From the NCBI GenBank assembly GCA_034434895.1, contig DAOTYI010000126.1:1-9103 (forward strand): a stretch of DNA of 9,103 nucleotides, written 5' to 3'. This document shows, in pieces, positions 1-8,314 of this stretch. The stretch is from DAOTXL01 sp034434895. GTDB taxonomy: Bacteria; Chloroflexota; Anaerolineae; JAAYZQ01. How positions within the stretch are numbered: position 1 is the first letter of the stretch; each line of letters starts with the position of its first letter. Position numbers and translations under genes: made by a program. The notes under the pieces were generated by a model that saw only the letters and a list, made by a program, of their open reading frames with translations, searched no databases and was not told the origin of the DNA.

Positions 1-133
1 CAGGGGGAGGGGTGAGGGTTAACGCCCGTCCAAAGTGTAAACCCATTTCCCCAGAAAATTGAATCACCCCCATCTGTTGCATCCATCTCCTGTTTTGCCT
101 CTTGTCGGCCTGTGACGGTCGCGCCTGCTCACC

Positions 134-161
134 TTGCCAATCGGTCAAATTGGGGTATAAT
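134..161 (+). promoter_or_regulatory. Sigma-70-type promoter of the corrinoid/methyltransferase operon
   Basis: The -35 element TTGCCA (134-139, five of six consensus bases) is separated by 16 bases from a perfect -10 element TATAAT (156-161). Transcription is expected to start at about 167-169, giving a leader of roughly 50 bases before the first start codon at 218. No other near-consensus promoter was noticed upstream of the three plus-strand genes, so it probably serves all of them. The region upstream (1-133) contains no gene that I can recognise. Confidence 0.75.
137..153. promoter_or_regulatory. Candidate operator, inverted repeat inside the promoter
   Basis: CCAAT (137-141) and ATTGG (149-153) form a perfect inverted repeat with a 7-base centre. 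It lies over the end of the -35 element and most of the spacer. A regulator bound here would block RNA polymerase, so a repressor site is the natural reading. The overlapping 14-mer at 134-147 also matches, at 12 of 14 positions, the palindrome TGACCAATCGGTCA found at the start of the LarA-family gene. The arms are short, and the regulator is unknown. Confidence 0.35.
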
Positions 162-217
162 GTCTCCATGCCCCGCTGTGATCATGAGGGCAGACCAAGA
201 GCGTTGGAGGAACCCCG

Positions 218-868
218 ATGCCAAACGAACGACTTTTCGAAGCGATGGCCCAGGCGGTGATTGATGGCCTGCCCGAGCGGGCGCGCCACCTGGCCGACGA
301 AGCGTTGCGGGCCGGCATAGACCCGCTGACGGCCATTGAACAGGGCTTCAAGCCGGGCATGGATGTGGTCGGCGACGGCTTTGCCCGGGGCGAGCTGTTC
401 ATCCCCGACCTGATGATGAGCGGCGAAGCATTGAAAGCAGCCATCGCCGCCCTGGAACCGGAGCTGATGAAGCGCAAGCAGGAGCGTCAGGTGCCGGGCA
501 GGGTGGTGATCGGCACGGTGCAGGGCGACATCCACGAAATCGGCAAGACGCTGGTCGCCACCATGCTGGCCGCCAACGGCTTCGAGGTGCATGACCTGGG
601 GGTAGACGTATCGCCACAGCAATTTGTGGACGCGGTGCGCCAGGTGAACGCCGATGTGGTGGGCCTGTCGGCGCTGTTGACGACGACGTTGCTGAACCAG
701 GAAACGGTGATCCTCACCCTCAAGGAGGCCGGCCTGCGCGACCGGGTGAAGGTGATCGTCGGCGGGGTGCCGGCCAGCCCTGAGTGGGCCCAGGAGATCG
801 GCGCCGACGGCTACGCCGAGAATGCGACAGAGGCGGTCGCCGTCGTCAGAAAGATGCTGGGGGTGTGA
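218..868 (+). CDS. Corrinoid protein of the methylamine/MtbC-MttC type (B12-binding methyl carrier)
   Basis: This 216-residue protein carries a cobalamin cofactor and shuttles methyl groups between a substrate methyltransferase and an acceptor methyltransferase in the cytoplasm. Residues 1 to about 85 form the helical B12-binding cap. Residues from about 92 onward form the Rossmann-type B12 domain. The cobalamin signature is complete: D104-I-H106-E-I-G109, with H106 the expected lower axial ligand of cobalt, S151-A-L153, and the G182-G183 pair. Length and layout match stand-alone corrinoid proteins of methanogens and acetogens rather than MetH. The ATG is preceded by GGAGG at 206-210 with 7-base spacing. 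It is first in a three-gene operon, 11 bases ahead of a homocysteine methyltransferase gene and followed by an MttB-family gene, its likely partners. No reductive activator of RamA type is in the window. The exact methyl substrate is inferred only from the neighbours. Confidence 0.93.
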   Translation: MPNERLFEAMAQAVIDGLPERARHLADEALRAGIDPLTAIEQGFKPGMDVVGDGFARGELFIPDLMMSGEALKAAIAALEPELMKRKQERQVPGRVVIGTVQGDIHEIGKTLVATMLAANGFEVHDLGVDVSPQQFVDAVRQVNADVVGLSALLTTTLLNQETVILTLKEAGLRDRVKVIVGGVPASPEWAQEIGADGYAENATEAVAVVRKMLGV

Positions 869-879
869 GGGGAGGCCTC

Positions 880-1782
880 ATGCGACCACCGATCCTGGAA
901 CGACTGTCCAGCGGTGAGGTGCTTCTCGCCGACGGGGCGACGGGCACCATGCTTCAGGCAGCCGGGCTGCCGGCCGGTACGCCTGGCGAAGCATGGGTGC
1001 TGGAACGCCCGGCGGAGATCGTCAGACTACACCGTGCCTACCTGGAGGCCGGTTCGCACCTGATCCTCACCTCCACCTTTGGCGGCACGCGGGCGCGGCT
1101 GAAAAAAGCCGGATTAGACCCCCAGGTGACCGAGATCAATCGCCGCGCCGCCGAGCTGGCCCGTCAGGCGGCAGGAGAGGACCGTTATGTCGGCGGCGAC
1201 ATCGGCCCCACGGGCGAGATGCTGGCCCCCCTGGGCCGGCTGACTTATGAAGCAGCGGTGGAGATGTTCGCCGAGCAGGCTGCGGCCCTGGTCGCCGGTG
1301 GTGTGGACTGCCTCTATATCGAGACGATGAGCGACCTGAAGGAAGCCCAGGCCGCCGTCCAGGGGGCCAGGCAGGCCGGTGACCTGCCGGTCTTTTGTAC
1401 CTTCAGCTTCGATACGCGGGGCCGCACCACCATGGGCCTTCACCCGGCCCAGGCCGCGCAGGCCATGGCTGCCCTGGGGGTGGTGGCGGTGGGTGCCAAC
1501 TGCGGCCATGCGCCGGAGGAGGTGCTGGAGTTTTTGCCGCAGATGCGCCAGGCAGCCCCCGACCTCTATCTCATCGCCAAACCCAATGCCGGCCTCCCCC
1601 GCCTGGTCCAGCGGCAGGTGGTCTATGACGCCACACCGCAGCAGATGGCCGAACTGGCCATACGTTATCTCGAGCTGGGTGCCCGTATCATCGGTGCCTG
1701 CTGTGGCTCTTCGCCGGAACATATCGCCGCCATGGCGGCAGCCCTGAACAAGATGAAAGGCCGGAGAGAGGAAGCGCAATGA
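880..1782 (+). CDS. Stand-alone homocysteine S-methyltransferase domain protein (MetH module 1/BHMT-like)
   Basis: This 300-residue zinc enzyme of the homocysteine S-methyltransferase family activates a thiol, normally homocysteine, as methyl acceptor to make methionine. The N-terminal DGATGT motif (18-23) and the three zinc ligands C208 (GANCG) and C274-C275 (GACCGSS) are all present. They lie almost exactly where I recall them in the Thermotoga MetH N-terminal module. There is no folate-binding, B12-binding or MTHFR domain, so methyl groups must come from another protein or from a free donor. I chose the ATG at 880 because GGGGAGG (869-875) sits just before it and the DGATGT spacing fits; upstream extensions overlap the previous gene. 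Its stop overlaps the next start in an ATGA arrangement, which implies translational coupling. The genes on either side point to the corrinoid protein as methyl donor. An S-methylmethionine- or betaine-dependent enzyme is the alternative. Confidence 0.9.
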   Translation: MRPPILERLSSGEVLLADGATGTMLQAAGLPAGTPGEAWVLERPAEIVRLHRAYLEAGSHLILTSTFGGTRARLKKAGLDPQVTEINRRAAELARQAAGEDRYVGGDIGPTGEMLAPLGRLTYEAAVEMFAEQAAALVAGGVDCLYIETMSDLKEAQAAVQGARQAGDLPVFCTFSFDTRGRTTMGLHPAQAAQAMAALGVVAVGANCGHAPEEVLEFLPQMRQAAPDLYLIAKPNAGLPRLVQRQVVYDATPQQMAELAIRYLELGARIIGACCGSSPEHIAAMAAALNKMKGRREEAQ

Positions 1783-3272
1783 GAGCGAATTATCAGGTGA
1801 ATGTTACTCCCCAGTTCCGGGTGCTATCGGACGACCAGATCGAGGAGGTCTATGCTGCTGCGCTGGAGGTGCTGGAGCGGGTCGGGATGCGGGTGCTGCA
1901 CCCGGAGGGGCTGGCGCTGTTGCGGCAGGCCGGCTGCCAGGTCAGCGAGGACCATGCTTCGACAGGCCCGGCACAGGCTCTGGTCCGCATCCCTGCCTGG
2001 CTGGTCCAGGAGGCGCTGAGCACCACGCCGGGCCGTATCGTCGTCGCCGGGCGTGACCGCCGCAGGCGCCTCTATCTCGAAAAGAACCGGTTCTACTTTG
2101 GCACCGGTTCCGACTGCCCGTGGCTGGTGGACCCCCATACCGATCAGGTGCGCAAATACACCTTCGACGATGTGTACCATGCCGCCTGCCTCAGCGATGC
2201 TCTGCCCCACATTGATTTCCACATGTCGCTGGGCCTGACCTCGGGCGTGCTGCCCCAAACCTACGACCGGCCCCAACTTCTGGCCATGATGCGGGGCACC
2301 TCCAAGCCGCTGGTCATCACCGCTGTGGATGGCGAGGGCCTGGCCGACCAGTACCACATGGCCTGTGAGGTCCTGGGTGGAGCGGAGGAGTTTGCCCGGC
2401 TGCCGCTGTTTATCGTCTATATCGAGCCCAGTTCCCCGCTGACCCATTCGTTTGAGGCGGTTGACAAGCTGCTGTTCGCCGCCGACCACGGCATCCCGGC
2501 CATCTATACCCCCTGCATCATCGCCGGCGGCACCGGGCCGGTGACGATGGCCGGAGCGATGGCCCAGGGGATAGCCGAGTGCCTGGTCGGGGTGGTGTTG
2601 GCTCAGCTCAGGCGCCGGGGGGCGGGGGTGATCATCGGGGGTGTCCACTCGCCGCTGGACATGAGCACCTCCATCCTGTCCTACGGCGCGCCGGAGCTGG
2701 CGCTTCTGAGCGCCGGCCTGACCGACGTGGCCAGATGGCTGGGGCTGCCGGTCTTTTCCACCGCCGGCTGCTCCGATTCAAAAACCCTCGACCAGCAGGC
2801 GGCGATCGAGGCTACGCTGTCCATTGTCGTTGCCGCTCTGTCGGGGGCCAACCTGATCCACGATGTCGGCTACCTGGAGTCGGGGTTGTTGGGTTCGTTC
2901 GATATGCTGGTCATGGCGGATGAGGTGATCGGCATGGCGAAGCGGATCGTGAGCGGCATCACCGTCACGCCGGAGACGCTGGCGGTGGAGGTCATCGAGA
3001 AGGTTGGCCCCGGCGGCCACTACCTGACGCAGGAGCACACCCGCCGCCACTTCCGCACCGAGCTGTGGCTGCCGACGCTGATGGACCGCCAGATGCGCCG
3101 CGCCTGGGAGGCAGCCGGTCGGCAGACGATGGCCGAACGGGTGCGGGCCAGGGTGTTGGACCTTCTGAACACTCACCATCCCCTGCCGATCCCGGCCGAT
3201 GTGGAAGCACGGCTCCAGGAGATCGTCGCCCAGGCGGAGGCGCGACACAAAGGGGACCGCGAAAAAGGCTGA
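1779..3272 (+). CDS. MttB-family corrinoid-dependent methyltransferase without pyrrolysine
   Basis: This 497-residue protein belongs to the trimethylamine methyltransferase (MttB, COG5598) superfamily. These TIM-barrel enzymes move a methyl group from an amine to the Co(I) corrinoid of a partner protein. The length is that of full MttB. Family-like stretches include the N-terminal segment VLERVGMRVLHPEG, the glycine-rich ITAVDGEGL and AGGTGPVTMAGA regions, and the central TAGCSDSKTLDQQA (about 328-341). Archaeal MttB reads an amber codon as pyrrolysine in its central part. Here no TAG interrupts the frame, and the gene ends in TGA. Non-pyrrolysine relatives studied so far (MtgB, MtpB, MtcB, MtyB) demethylate quaternary amines such as glycine betaine, proline betaine, carnitine or butyrobetaine, so a quaternary amine is the best class guess. 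The ATG overlaps the previous stop by four bases. The substrate cannot be read from the sequence. Confidence 0.9.
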   Translation: MRANYQVNVTPQFRVLSDDQIEEVYAAALEVLERVGMRVLHPEGLALLRQAGCQVSEDHASTGPAQALVRIPAWLVQEALSTTPGRIVVAGRDRRRRLYLEKNRFYFGTGSDCPWLVDPHTDQVRKYTFDDVYHAACLSDALPHIDFHMSLGLTSGVLPQTYDRPQLLAMMRGTSKPLVITAVDGEGLADQYHMACEVLGGAEEFARLPLFIVYIEPSSPLTHSFEAVDKLLFAADHGIPAIYTPCIIAGGTGPVTMAGAMAQGIAECLVGVVLAQLRRRGAGVIIGGVHSPLDMSTSILSYGAPELALLSAGLTDVARWLGLPVFSTAGCSDSKTLDQQAAIEATLSIVVAALSGANLIHDVGYLESGLLGSFDMLVMADEVIGMAKRIVSGITVTPETLAVEVIEKVGPGGHYLTQEHTRRHFRTELWLPTLMDRQMRRAWEAAGRQTMAERVRARVLDLLNTHHPLPIPADVEARLQEIVAQAEARHKGDREKG

Positions 3273-3313
3273 GTCTGGGTGTCGGCCCCCTTCGGCAGAT
3301 TGATTCGGCCGGG

Positions 3314-3351
3314 CTACCGCCGTGCCTGAGGCACGTAGGGCGGCAGCTTTT
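3314..3351 (+). terminator. Bulged hairpin at the operon junction, possible terminator of the plus-strand operon
   Basis: An outer stem CTACCGCC (3314-3321) with GGCGGCAG (3339-3346) and an inner stem GTGCC (3322-3326) with GGCAC (3330-3334) enclose a TGA loop. A 4-base bulge (3335-3338) lies on one side. A short T-run (3348-3351) follows on the plus strand. The outer stem has one A-C mismatch on the plus strand, which becomes a G-U pair on the minus strand. The structure begins 41 bases after the MttB-like stop codon and lies in the last codons and stop of the convergent phosphofructokinase gene. The T-run is short, so termination may be weak. No T-run follows it on the minus strand. Confidence 0.4.
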
Positions 3352-4603
3352 GCCCGGCAAAGAGGGGCCGCAGGCGGGCAAAGCGCTGTCGGCCATCTAT
3401 CAGCGGGATGGCCGGCCACCCCTCGCCGATGAGAGGCCGGGCATAGCGCACAAACTCGTCGCTCACGTCCAGGCGATCGGCGGCGATCCAGGTCGGGGGA
3501 AAACGGCGCTCCGAGTTGGCAACCTGCTCCAGCGGGACCTTGTCATAACGCACGTTGTAAAGCGGCCCCGGCTCACGCAAAATCGTCGCCATGTAGCCCC
3601 CCCCCTCCTTGACGGCGATCTGGACGGCCTTTTGCCCGACGCGATAGGCTTCCTCCAGGTCCACGGTGGAGGCGTAGATCATGTTGTGGCGCTGGTCGGT
3701 GCCGGGCATGTTGCCCCGCGCCGAGCCCTGGGCCGCCAGCCCCACCCGGTTCAGGTAGTTGACCACCACGCGCTCGACCGTCAGGGCGCTGGCCCCAAAC
3801 TCGGTGTGGCCAAAGCTGTCCCGCCGTTCACCCAAATCCCCCACCGGGAACCCCTCGCTGATGACCAGCAGGCAACGGCCCCGCCGGCGCAAGATGTCGT
3901 TCACCGCATCGGCCAGGTCGGCCAGGGTCAACCCCGACTCGGCCAGGGCAATGAGCAAGGGCATCTCGCGCCCCGGGTCGGCCAGCCGTGCTGCCGCTGG
4001 GATAAAGCCGATCTTGCGGCCCATGGCCTGCATGACCAGCACCGGGTCGGCCGGACAGGAGCCGGCATTCTCCTCGTTGGCGTTCTGCACGGTCAGCGCC
4101 CAATAGCGGGCCACGCTGCCATAGCCGGGGGTGTGATCGATCAGCCTGAATTCCGGGTCGCCCACATCGTTGTCAATGGTCTTGGGGACGCCCACGACCA
4201 CCAGCTCCAGGCCGCGCGCCGCAGCCAGCTCCGCCACCTTGTGCGCCGTGTCCATGCTGTCGTTGCCGCCGTTGTAGAAAAAATAGCCGATGTCATGGGC
4301 CCGGAATACCTCGATGATCCGCTCGAAATCCTCTTGTTGTTGGGCTTGGAGTTTGTAGCGGCAGGTGCCGATGGCCCCTGCCGCCGGGGTGGTGCTCAGC
4401 AGACACAGCTCCTCCTCCGGCTGGGCCGAGAGGTCGAGCAACTCCTCTTTCAACACCCCCTCGATGCCATGATAGCCGGCATAGATCGTGCCAAAGATGC
4501 CGGGATAGGCCCGGCAACCGTCCACCACCCCACGCAGCGAGGCGTTGATCACCGGCGTTGGACCGCCGCTCTGGGCTACGACGACGTTCCTGGCTTTGCT
4601 CAT
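3314..4603 (-). CDS. pfp: 6-phosphofructokinase, pyrophosphate-dependent type
   Basis: This 429-residue PFK-family enzyme phosphorylates fructose 6-phosphate to fructose 1,6-bisphosphate. The N-terminal phosphate loop AQSGGPTPVINAS, the catalytic P140-K-T-I-D144-N-D146 motif, the MGRKIGF substrate motif and SEGFPV are visible. ATP-dependent enzymes have glycine at the two donor-selecting positions (GGDG and PGTIDND). Here they are aspartate (D115 in GGNDS) and lysine (K141), the pattern of PPi-dependent enzymes, which act reversibly near equilibrium. The usual magnesium-binding aspartate of GGD is asparagine (N114); this may be a subfamily trait. A strong GGAGGT lies 5 bases before the ATG. 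It is the last gene of the minus-strand operon, 21 bases after gnd. In that setting it would process fructose 6-phosphate returned by the pentose phosphate pathway. PPi dependence is inferred from residues. Confidence 0.92.
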   Translation of the reverse strand: MSKARNVVVAQSGGPTPVINASLRGVVDGCRAYPGIFGTIYAGYHGIEGVLKEELLDLSAQPEEELCLLSTTPAAGAIGTCRYKLQAQQQEDFERIIEVFRAHDIGYFFYNGGNDSMDTAHKVAELAAARGLELVVVGVPKTIDNDVGDPEFRLIDHTPGYGSVARYWALTVQNANEENAGSCPADPVLVMQAMGRKIGFIPAAARLADPGREMPLLIALAESGLTLADLADAVNDILRRRGRCLLVISEGFPVGDLGERRDSFGHTEFGASALTVERVVVNYLNRVGLAAQGSARGNMPGTDQRHNMIYASTVDLEEAYRVGQKAVQIAVKEGGGYMATILREPGPLYNVRYDKVPLEQVANSERRFPPTWIAADRLDVSDEFVRYARPLIGEGWPAIPLIDGRQRFARLRPLFAGQKLPPYVPQARR

Positions 4604-4624
4604 GTTGCACCTCCAGCCTGATAC

Positions 4625-6079
<1,455 letters not shown>

Positions 6080-6094
6080 AGCCTGTTCCTCTGC

Positions 6095-7387
6095 TCATTT
6101 CCGTATTCGATACAACATCTCTCCCGCCTTGGGCACCACCAACGTATCGGGTTGCCTCTTCCACTCCTCCAGGTCCACCGCTGCCGGGTCCAGATAGCCC
6201 AGGTTCACCCGCTCGCACCGTTCGCGGGGGATGCCGGTGGCCAGGGTCACACGGATGCGGGGCCGCTCGATGCCGGTGGCGGCGTCGTAGCTGCCGATGC
6301 CCCGCAGGTGGGTCGAGTGGGCCAGCACCCCCCACGGATACTCCTTAAAGCGGTCCCATTGGGCGACGAAATAATCGCGCACATGGTAGCCCACCCGGTC
6401 AATGATCTGGCCGTGGGTGTAGGAGATCTCGGTGATGTGCGGAGCGTAGATAACCACTTCGCCGCCGTCGGCGACAACCGGCTCCAGCTTGTACATGCCC
6501 TTGGCCGCCGTCCACAGGTCATCGTACATGTCGGGCATGACCGACAACACCCGCCTGAACGGCCTGTCCAGCCAGACGATATGCACCTGTGCCGACAGGT
6601 CGGCGGCCGCCTGCCAGGCCTCCTCCATCGAACCGACAAAGAGCCCCTGCAGGGGCACCGGGTCCTGCGCCTCTGTCCCCACCACCAGGGCGAAACAGAG
6701 GCTGGGCCGGTCAATCAGGGCGGCTGCCCGGTCAATCACCGCCCGTACCGGTGTACTCCTGGTGCCGATGATCTCGTAGCTGGTCATCAGCGCGCCCAGC
6801 CAGTGGGTGAAATTGATCACCTCTGGGCCGCTGATGCCGGGGAAAAAATATTTGTTGCCGCCCGAAAAGCCGACCACCTCATGGGGGAATACCGGCCCAC
6901 AGACGATCAGGCGATCATAGTCGAACACCAGGCGGTTGACCGTGACCGGCAGGTCCTGGACCAGCATCCCCCCGGTCAGGCGCGCAATTTCGGCAGCGGG
7001 GATGACGCCCAGCCGGGCCAGCGTGCCCGGCCGGTCCCAGCCGTGGTTGAACAGGTGCACATCGGCATAGAGCGTGCGCCGCTCCTCGTCCGTGATGCCC
7101 ACCAGCCGGTTCAGGGCCTGGTCGCTCAGCGGTTGATGGGTGCCCAGGGCCACCAGGTAGTCCAGGGCAGCCACACGCCCGCGCATGGCCTGGTGGAACA
7201 GGCGGAAGAAAAGGGGGAGCGGCGCGGTGCGGGTGTGGTCAGGGATGATCACCAGGACCCGTCTGCCGTCGAGGTCCGCCCGGGCCAGGGCCTCGAAAAT
7301 CAGCGCCCGGACCTCCTCATCGTCCAGAGGGTGGCGAGGATGCCCTTTGCCAACAAACAGGGGTAACCCCTCTGACCGATTGGTCAT
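6095..7387 (-). CDS. LarA-superfamily nickel-pincer racemase/epimerase, possibly D-gluconate 2-epimerase
   Basis: This 430-residue protein of the lactate racemase (LarA, DUF2088) superfamily would invert the carbon next to the carboxylate of a 2-hydroxyacid, using the nickel-pincer nucleotide cofactor. All cofactor and catalytic residues are visible: D50-H-T-R53, H84 in ALGTHQP, H169 in FPHE, K179 in GGNKY and H195. The spacings H169-K179 (10) and K179-H195 (16) equal those of H174, K184 and H200 in Lactobacillus plantarum LarA. K296 fits the later substrate-region lysine. The enzyme therefore looks active, provided LarB, LarC and LarE are encoded elsewhere. The family includes lactate, malate, hydroxyglutarate and phenyllactate racemases and D-gluconate 2-epimerases. 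A gnd gene 15 bases downstream and a mannonate-dehydrogenase-like SDR upstream favour a sugar-acid substrate. The HAD gene ends three bases before the ATG; the ribosome site is weak (GGAA), consistent with coupling. Confidence 0.88.
   Translation of the reverse strand: MTNRSEGLPLFVGKGHPRHPLDDEEVRALIFEALARADLDGRRVLVIIPDHTRTAPLPLFFRLFHQAMRGRVAALDYLVALGTHQPLSDQALNRLVGITDEERRTLYADVHLFNHGWDRPGTLARLGVIPAAEIARLTGGMLVQDLPVTVNRLVFDYDRLIVCGPVFPHEVVGFSGGNKYFFPGISGPEVINFTHWLGALMTSYEIIGTRSTPVRAVIDRAAALIDRPSLCFALVVGTEAQDPVPLQGLFVGSMEEAWQAAADLSAQVHIVWLDRPFRRVLSVMPDMYDDLWTAAKGMYKLEPVVADGGEVVIYAPHITEISYTHGQIIDRVGYHVRDYFVAQWDRFKEYPWGVLAHSTHLRGIGSYDAATGIERPRIRVTLATGIPRERCERVNLGYLDPAAVDLEEWKRQPDTLVVPKAGEMLYRIRK
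7359..7386. repeat. Two adjacent palindromes at the start of the LarA-family gene
   Basis: AGGGGT-A-ACCCCT (7359-7371) and TGACC-GATT-GGTCA (7373-7386) are perfect inverted repeats one base apart. They lie in the first ten codons of the LarA-family gene. The unit ATTGGTC is also repeated directly at 7379-7385 and 7386-7392, reaching across the preceding stop codon. They could form RNA hairpins that affect translation of the gene, or be a protein-binding site. The second palindrome resembles the promoter sequence at 134-147. Coincidence within coding sequence cannot be excluded. Confidence 0.4.
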
Positions 7388-7390
7388 TGG

Positions 7391-8314
7391 TCATTTCCAC
7401 GGCGGCACGTCCGGCAGCCGCTTTTCAAAGTCGGCGATGAGGGCCGCTTCATACTCGCCTGCATACTCGCCGGCCAGGAATTTGTGCATCGCCTCTTCAT
7501 AGAAGCGCTGCCACGATTCCTCCTCGTGGCCAGGGTTGACCGGGAAGAAGAGCGCGCCGTTGTCCCTGGCTGCCTGCAGGTCACCGGGGGCGTCGCCGAT
7601 CATCAATATCCGCTGCGGCGGGTATTTGCCCCTGCCGGCCAGGGCCAGATGCTGGCTCTTGGTACCCATCTCCTGTCCGGCAATGGCCCGCACGTAGCGG
7701 GTCAGGTCATGCTCCTGCCACTCCCGGGTCAACGCCTCCAGCGGCGTTTGCGAGACGACCAGGATGTCCGCTTTATCGGCCAGGAATTGCAGGCTGTCGC
7801 GCACCCAGGGGAACGGTGGGACGCCGTGGACCATATCGGCGATGGCCTCGTTCACGGCCAGACTCCAGGCCAGAGCACGCTCCAGTTCAGGGTCAGGGTG
7901 GGCGGCCAGGTAGGCCCGCAGGCCGTCGTTGCTCTTGGGGTAGGCGCTATCGGCGATGAAGGCGCGAAGGCGGGGGACCTGGGGCGGCTCGACGCCCCGC
8001 GCCTGGACCTCCGGCCGCTCGCGCAGCAGGTCAAAGACCATCACCAGCGCCGGCCAGCGGTTGATGCCCCGCCATTTCGAATACAGGTTGACGAACTCGG
8101 AGGCCTCACGGGCGTACCTGGACACGGCCTGGAGATCCCAATATTTGATAATGTTCGGCGTGAAGCACTCTTTGTGCTTGATCTCCATCGTGTCAAAGGC
8201 ACAGCCGTCCGAATCAATACCGATGAGAAAGTCATGGTGCGGTTCCAGTTCCGCCAATGGTCGAGCTGCTTCTGAAAATCTGAAAGTTTGCAAATTTCCC
8301 ATTTGCCTACCCAT
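7391..8314 (-). CDS. HAD-superfamily hydrolase, probable phosphatase of unknown substrate
   Basis: This is a soluble HAD-fold protein of up to 307 residues with a large helical insert. All four motifs are present: motif I D34-S-D36-G with the nucleophile D34 and acid/base D36, motif II S188 in VVSQTP, motif III K219, and motif IV GDAPGD (D241, D245) for magnesium. The cap lies between motifs I and II, about residues 42-180, and includes the distinctive YSKWRGINRWPAL stretch. This supports a phosphatase or phosphoglycolate-phosphatase-like reaction rather than a kinase. The start is uncertain: ATGs at 8314 and 8302 are both in frame, both sit in a run of ATGGG repeats, and neither has a strong ribosome site. 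The conserved fold begins around residue 24, so either fits. It lies between the SDR and the LarA-family gene, so a phosphorylated sugar acid or a repair substrate is a guess. I do not recognise the specific family. Confidence 0.82.
   Translation of the reverse strand: MGRQMGNLQTFRFSEAARPLAELEPHHDFLIGIDSDGCAFDTMEIKHKECFTPNIIKYWDLQAVSRYAREASEFVNLYSKWRGINRWPALVMVFDLLRERPEVQARGVEPPQVPRLRAFIADSAYPKSNDGLRAYLAAHPDPELERALAWSLAVNEAIADMVHGVPPFPWVRDSLQFLADKADILVVSQTPLEALTREWQEHDLTRYVRAIAGQEMGTKSQHLALAGRGKYPPQRILMIGDAPGDLQAARDNGALFFPVNPGHEEESWQRFYEEAMHKFLAGEYAGEYEAALIADFEKRLPDVPPWK

Noticed and set aside
1..217. Cobalamin or SAM riboswitch ahead of the B12/methionine operon
   Set aside because: The leader after the promoter is only about 50 bases, too short for either riboswitch, and I see no conserved core in 1-133.
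784..879. Upstream extension of the homocysteine methyltransferase frame to an ATG at 784
   Set aside because: It would overlap the corrinoid gene by about 85 bases and give arginine-rich sequence unlike the family. The ATG at 880 has a ribosome binding site and correct motif spacing.
1114..1779. Minus-strand frame opposite the homocysteine methyltransferase gene
   Set aside because: No motif is recognisable, and the plus-strand gene has a full set of zinc ligands and a good ribosome binding site.
1779..3272. Pyrrolysine-encoding MttB
   Set aside because: No in-frame TAG occurs between the start and the TGA stop, and the full family length is reached without read-through.
3065..4621. Open frame of 518 codons on the plus strand opposite phosphofructokinase
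   Set aside because: The opposite strand encodes a clear PFK with all motifs, while this frame gives low-complexity sequence and begins inside the MttB-family gene in another frame.
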